From Victivallis sp. Marseille-Q1083 (GTDB lineage Bacteria > Verrucomicrobiota > Lentisphaeria > Victivallales > Victivallaceae), in NCBI RefSeq assembly GCF_903645315.1, contig NZ_CAHJXL010000001.1:3298083-3362082 (forward strand): DNA of 64,000 bases, written 5' to 3'. A program made the position numbers and the translations under genes. This document shows positions 61,578-64,000 of the stretch, piece by piece. Numbering within the stretch: position 1 is the stretch's first letter; every line of letters starts with the position of its first letter. The notes under the pieces are model-generated. The model did not search any database. It had not been told where the DNA came from and saw only the letters and a program-made list of their open reading frames with translations.

Positions 61578-62699
61578 CTATTCTTGTAGAAACTCGAAAT
61601 CGTAGCCTTTCAAATCCAGTTCGTCGACCAGGGCGCGGATGTTCTTCTGCAAGGCCGGATTGACCGGGACGCCTTCTTTCAAGCGCCGTTGATAATTCAG
61701 GTACTCCTTTTCTCCGGCGGTGTAGATGTGCGGCTGGCCGGGCGCCCGGCGCGAGGCGCGCAATTCGCGCAGAATATCGCCGGCGGTCTTTTTGAAACTG
61801 TCCAGGCCGGTGAAGCATTCGATGTTGATTGCCAGGAAGAAGTGTCCCAGGTGATAAGGCCGTTTGCTGCCGTCGGCGTTGAACCCGAGCAACCCCTTGA
61901 GGAAACTGCCCTGCTGCAGCGCCGCCGACAGGATTTCGACCACCGTCGCGTAACCGTAACCCTTGTAGCCGCCGTGTTCCTCGCCGATGCCGCCGAGCGG
62001 CGTCAACGCCGCTTTGCCCTTGACCAGGTCGATCAGGATCTGTTCGGTATCGGTGCGGGTTCGGCCGTCCTCGCCGATCACCCAGCCGGGCGGCAGTTCC
62101 CTGCCGGCGCGGGCGTACACTTCGATCTTGCCGCGCTGCGAAATGCTGGTGGCGCAGTCGAGCAGGAACGGAAACGGTTCATCGGTCGGCATGCCGAAGG
62201 TCAACGGGTTGGTGCCGAGCATGTTTTCGACGCCGAAAGTCGGGGCGATCGACGGCCGGGCGTTGGTGCCGGTCATGCCGATCATGCCGTGTTCGGCCGC
62301 CATCAATGCGTAATAGCCGGCGATGCCGTAATGGGTCGAATTGCGCACCGCCGTCATCCCCATGCCGTACTGTTTTGCTTTGTCGATCGCCAACTGCATC
62401 GCCTGTCTGGCGATGACCTGGCCCATGCCGTCGTGGCCGTCGATGACCGCGGTGGTCGGGCTTTCGCGGACGATTTCAAACCGGGTGACCGGCTGCTGTA
62501 TGCCGGCTTTGATCCGGTCGTAATAGATCGGTTTGAGGCGGCCGATGCCGTGCGAATCGATGCCCAGCTTGTCCGCCGTGATCAATACGTCGGCGCAGAT
62601 CGCCGCATCGGCGGCCGGGACGCCGCTCTTTTCGAAAACTTCACGCATGAAACGCTCCAGCGTCTCAAAGTCGATCCGGTAAATTTTTTCGGCGTCCAT
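61578..62699 (-). CDS. Ldh-family (malate/L-lactate dehydrogenase-type) NAD(P)-dependent oxidoreductase
   Basis: 373 residues of the MDH2/AllD-type oxidoreductases, unrelated to classical lactate dehydrogenase. Features: TADKLGIDSHGIGRL near residue 47 with the catalytic His region, AVRNSTHYGIAGYYALMAAE, MTGTNARPSIAPTFG and LGTNPLTFGMPT (coenzyme site). Members reduce 2-oxoacids such as malate, ureidoglycolate, sulfolactate or 2,3-diketogulonate; the substrate here is not determinable. It is the last gene in a minus-strand group with folB, 11 bp apart. Confidence 0.9.
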   Translation of the reverse strand: MDAEKIYRIDFETLERFMREVFEKSGVPAADAAICADVLITADKLGIDSHGIGRLKPIYYDRIKAGIQQPVTRFEIVRESPTTAVIDGHDGMGQVIARQAMQLAIDKAKQYGMGMTAVRNSTHYGIAGYYALMAAEHGMIGMTGTNARPSIAPTFGVENMLGTNPLTFGMPTDEPFPFLLDCATSISQRGKIEVYARAGRELPPGWVIGEDGRTRTDTEQILIDLVKGKAALTPLGGIGEEHGGYKGYGYATVVEILSAALQQGSFLKGLLGFNADGSKRPYHLGHFFLAINIECFTGLDSFKKTAGDILRELRASRRAPGQPHIYTAGEKEYLNYQRRLKEGVPVNPALQKNIRALVDELDLKGYDFEFLQE

Positions 62700-62710
62700 C
62701 GGCTTCCTCC

Positions 62711-63082
62711 TTATGACAGGGTTGATTGATTGTTCCGTTCCCGGCGCAATTTGACCGCCACGCTGCGGGTATGGGCAAGCGCTCCTGGTTTGTCGACGGT
62801 CACTTCGACCGCCATGACCGGCGCATGGCTTAGACAGAGTTCGGCCGTTGCCGCGGCGAAACGCTCGATCAGCCGAAAACGGCTGTCGGCCCCGAGTTGC
62901 AGAATCTGCCGTTCCAGCATCTGATAATTGACTGTCCGGGCCAGGTCATCGCCGGTGCCGGCTTCGTTCAGGTCGAGTTCCAGTTCGAGGTTGAGCAGCA
63001 GCTCCCGCTGCTGCCGGCGTTCGGCCGGCAGCGTGCCGATCGTCGTCACCACCCGCAGGTCGCGTAAAATGATTTTATCCAT
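62711..63082 (-). CDS. folB: Dihydroneopterin aldolase
   Basis: 123 residues, normal FolB size. It converts 7,8-dihydroneopterin to 6-hydroxymethyl-dihydropterin in folate synthesis. The T-fold begins MDKIILRDLRVVTTIGTLPA, has VNYQMLERQILQLG and FRLIERFAAATAELCLS with the substrate-binding Glu, and VTVDKPGAL with the catalytic Lys. Other folate genes are not in the window; the DUF2156 gene is 17 bp upstream. Confidence 0.9.
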   Translation of the reverse strand: MDKIILRDLRVVTTIGTLPAERRQQRELLLNLELELDLNEAGTGDDLARTVNYQMLERQILQLGADSRFRLIERFAAATAELCLSHAPVMAVEVTVDKPGALAHTRSVAVKLRRERNNQSTLS

Positions 63083-63099
63083 CGGTCAACCGCCTTTCC

Positions 63100-63987
63100 T
63101 TAACTGTGCATCACCAGCTCGGAACGCCGGTAGAGCAGCAGCGGGTCCAGCGAATGCTTGGCCTGACGCAAACCGGGATCGCCCAGGTCCTGTTCGCGGT
63201 TGATCAGCGCGGCCCGGCCGTTCAGCGTCGCCGCCATCTGCTGGGTGACGACCTGTCCGGCTCCCTTGTGGTGGTGATCGGCTTTTTCGAAATGGACGTC
63301 GAAGACGCCGTCGCCCAGCGGGCTGTAAAGCGAGAAGCCGACCGGGGCATCGCCGGCAAACAGCAGAATGCCTTCCAGTTGCAATTCCGGGCGGTCGAAA
63401 AATAGCCAGGTCCTTTCCAGTGCCAGATTTTCTTCCTCGATAAAACGCGATTGCTCCTGTTCGCCGTTCAATTGCCCGGCGAGACATCGCACCAGTTCAA
63501 GATTGGCCGTGGTGATCGGTTCGATACGGTGAACGGGGTATTCTTCATGGAATTGTTTGATCAGGTTGCGTTTTTTCCGCAGCCGGCTGCCGGTCAATTC
63601 GGTCAGGTGCCGGACCGAGTAGAGATAATCGGCGTAATCTTCCGAACCAGTCACTTTGAACAGCACGGCGACTTCGGGAAACTGCAGCAGATAGTCGTCC
63701 GGCACATCGTAGTAACCGTGCAGGGTATGGCCGGTTTCCTGGAGGATGCCGGCGATTTCGAGTAATTTTTCCGGCGGCAGGAAAGGGCCGAACGGAAACT
63801 GCAGGACCTGCTCCAGTTTGCTGTAGACGAACAGCCGTCCCTCGTATTCAAAGAAACAACTGTCGTAGACTTCTCCCCACAGGAAGAGGTTGGTGAAACT
63901 GCATTCGCAACTGACGCGCGGCTGTCGTCGCAAAGCTGCGCGGAACAACGCGGCGTCGGCCAGTTCGATGGGCCGCAAACCGGCCAC
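63100..63987 (-). CDS. DUF2156 protein (GNAT-like, MprF C-terminal type), possibly 5' partial
   Basis: 295 residues to GTG 63987, but the frame is still open at the window end, so the start may lie beyond. Two GNAT-like halves fit the DUF2156 family: LRPIELADAALFRAALRRQP, SFTNLFLWGEVYDSCFFEYE, then RKKRNLIKQFHEEYP and GAPVGFSLYSPLGDGVF-like motifs in the second half, ending GLRQAKHSLDPLLLYRRSEL. The family is related to the aminoacyl-phosphatidylglycerol transferase domain of MprF, but free DUF2156 proteins of this size have no proven substrate. Co-directional with folB. Confidence 0.85.
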   Translation of the reverse strand: MAGLRPIELADAALFRAALRRQPRVSCECSFTNLFLWGEVYDSCFFEYEGRLFVYSKLEQVLQFPFGPFLPPEKLLEIAGILQETGHTLHGYYDVPDDYLLQFPEVAVLFKVTGSEDYADYLYSVRHLTELTGSRLRKKRNLIKQFHEEYPVHRIEPITTANLELVRCLAGQLNGEQEQSRFIEEENLALERTWLFFDRPELQLEGILLFAGDAPVGFSLYSPLGDGVFDVHFEKADHHHKGAGQVVTQQMAATLNGRAALINREQDLGDPGLRQAKHSLDPLLLYRRSELVMHS

Positions 63988-64000
63988 GGCTTTTGAAATA

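Noticed and set aside
1-64000. Insertion sequences, prophage genes or CRISPR arrays
   Set aside because: No transposase, integrase or phage-type protein and no regularly spaced direct repeats were seen.

Overview
The window looks like a chromosomal segment of a GC-rich member of the Planctomycetes-Verrucomicrobia-Chlamydiae group, most likely Lentisphaerota (Victivallales-like). That assignment is inference. It rests on a carbohydrate-degradation cluster that pairs a GntR-type regulator with a DUF4838 protein, large glycoside-hydrolase-like proteins and a pseudopilin with the FTLIELL / H-x-DG signature, and on the overall style of the housekeeping genes. I see no transposase, integrase, phage gene or CRISPR array.

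Layout. (1) 1-7163: two adjacent giant PAS/GAF hybrid histidine kinases; the first is cut by the window edge and has a degenerate ATP-binding site. (2) 7269-7761, minus: a FluC fluoride channel gene preceded by a fluoride-riboswitch-like leader. (3) 8187-17643: a sugar-utilisation island with a GntR/LacI-like regulator (promoter overlapped by a palindromic operator), a secreted DUF4838 protein, two large glycosidase-like proteins and a pseudopilin gene closed by its own terminator. (4) 17704-22693, minus: ion and phosphate transport (K+/H+ antiporter, Na/Pi cotransporter with a lipoprotein-type N-terminus, DUF2062 membrane protein) and a small membrane protein. (5) tRNA-Glu(CTC), minus, divergent from gltX, plus.

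(6) 25034-36411, plus: an exopolysaccharide locus of Wzy type. It holds a STAS protein, GT2 and GT4 glycosyltransferases, a GT4-WecB fusion, a WcaJ-like initiating transferase, a pseudo-enzyme combining nucleotidyltransferase, left-handed beta-helix and sugar-transferase parts, a Wzz/BY-kinase-like protein split by a frameshift, Wza and a Wzy/WaaL-like polymerase. No Wzx flippase is visible. (7) 36479-44092, minus: lipoprotein, phosphodiesterase-like protein, tsaB, lysA, cupin, a fused 2-hydroxyacyl-CoA dehydratase activase, and an ornithine/lysine decarboxylase. (8) trxB, plus.

(9) 45507-54454, minus: nusA-infB-rbfA-nrnA-truB-unknown-dinG, a translation/RNA operon with a leader that can form a terminator and competing pairings. 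(10) 54905-61494: rpsT, a 29-residue bS22/COX24-like ribosomal protein, a TPR protein, prmA (minus), guaA, rsmD and a WaaP-type kinase. (11) 61578-63987, minus: Ldh-family oxidoreductase, folB and a DUF2156 protein that may run off the window.

The best candidates for new biology are the pseudo-enzymes of the exopolysaccharide locus, the pseudopilin-linked glycan cluster, the active/degenerate kinase pair sharing a four-cysteine PAS signature, and several leader structures (fluC, nusA, the rpsT/nusA divergent region).
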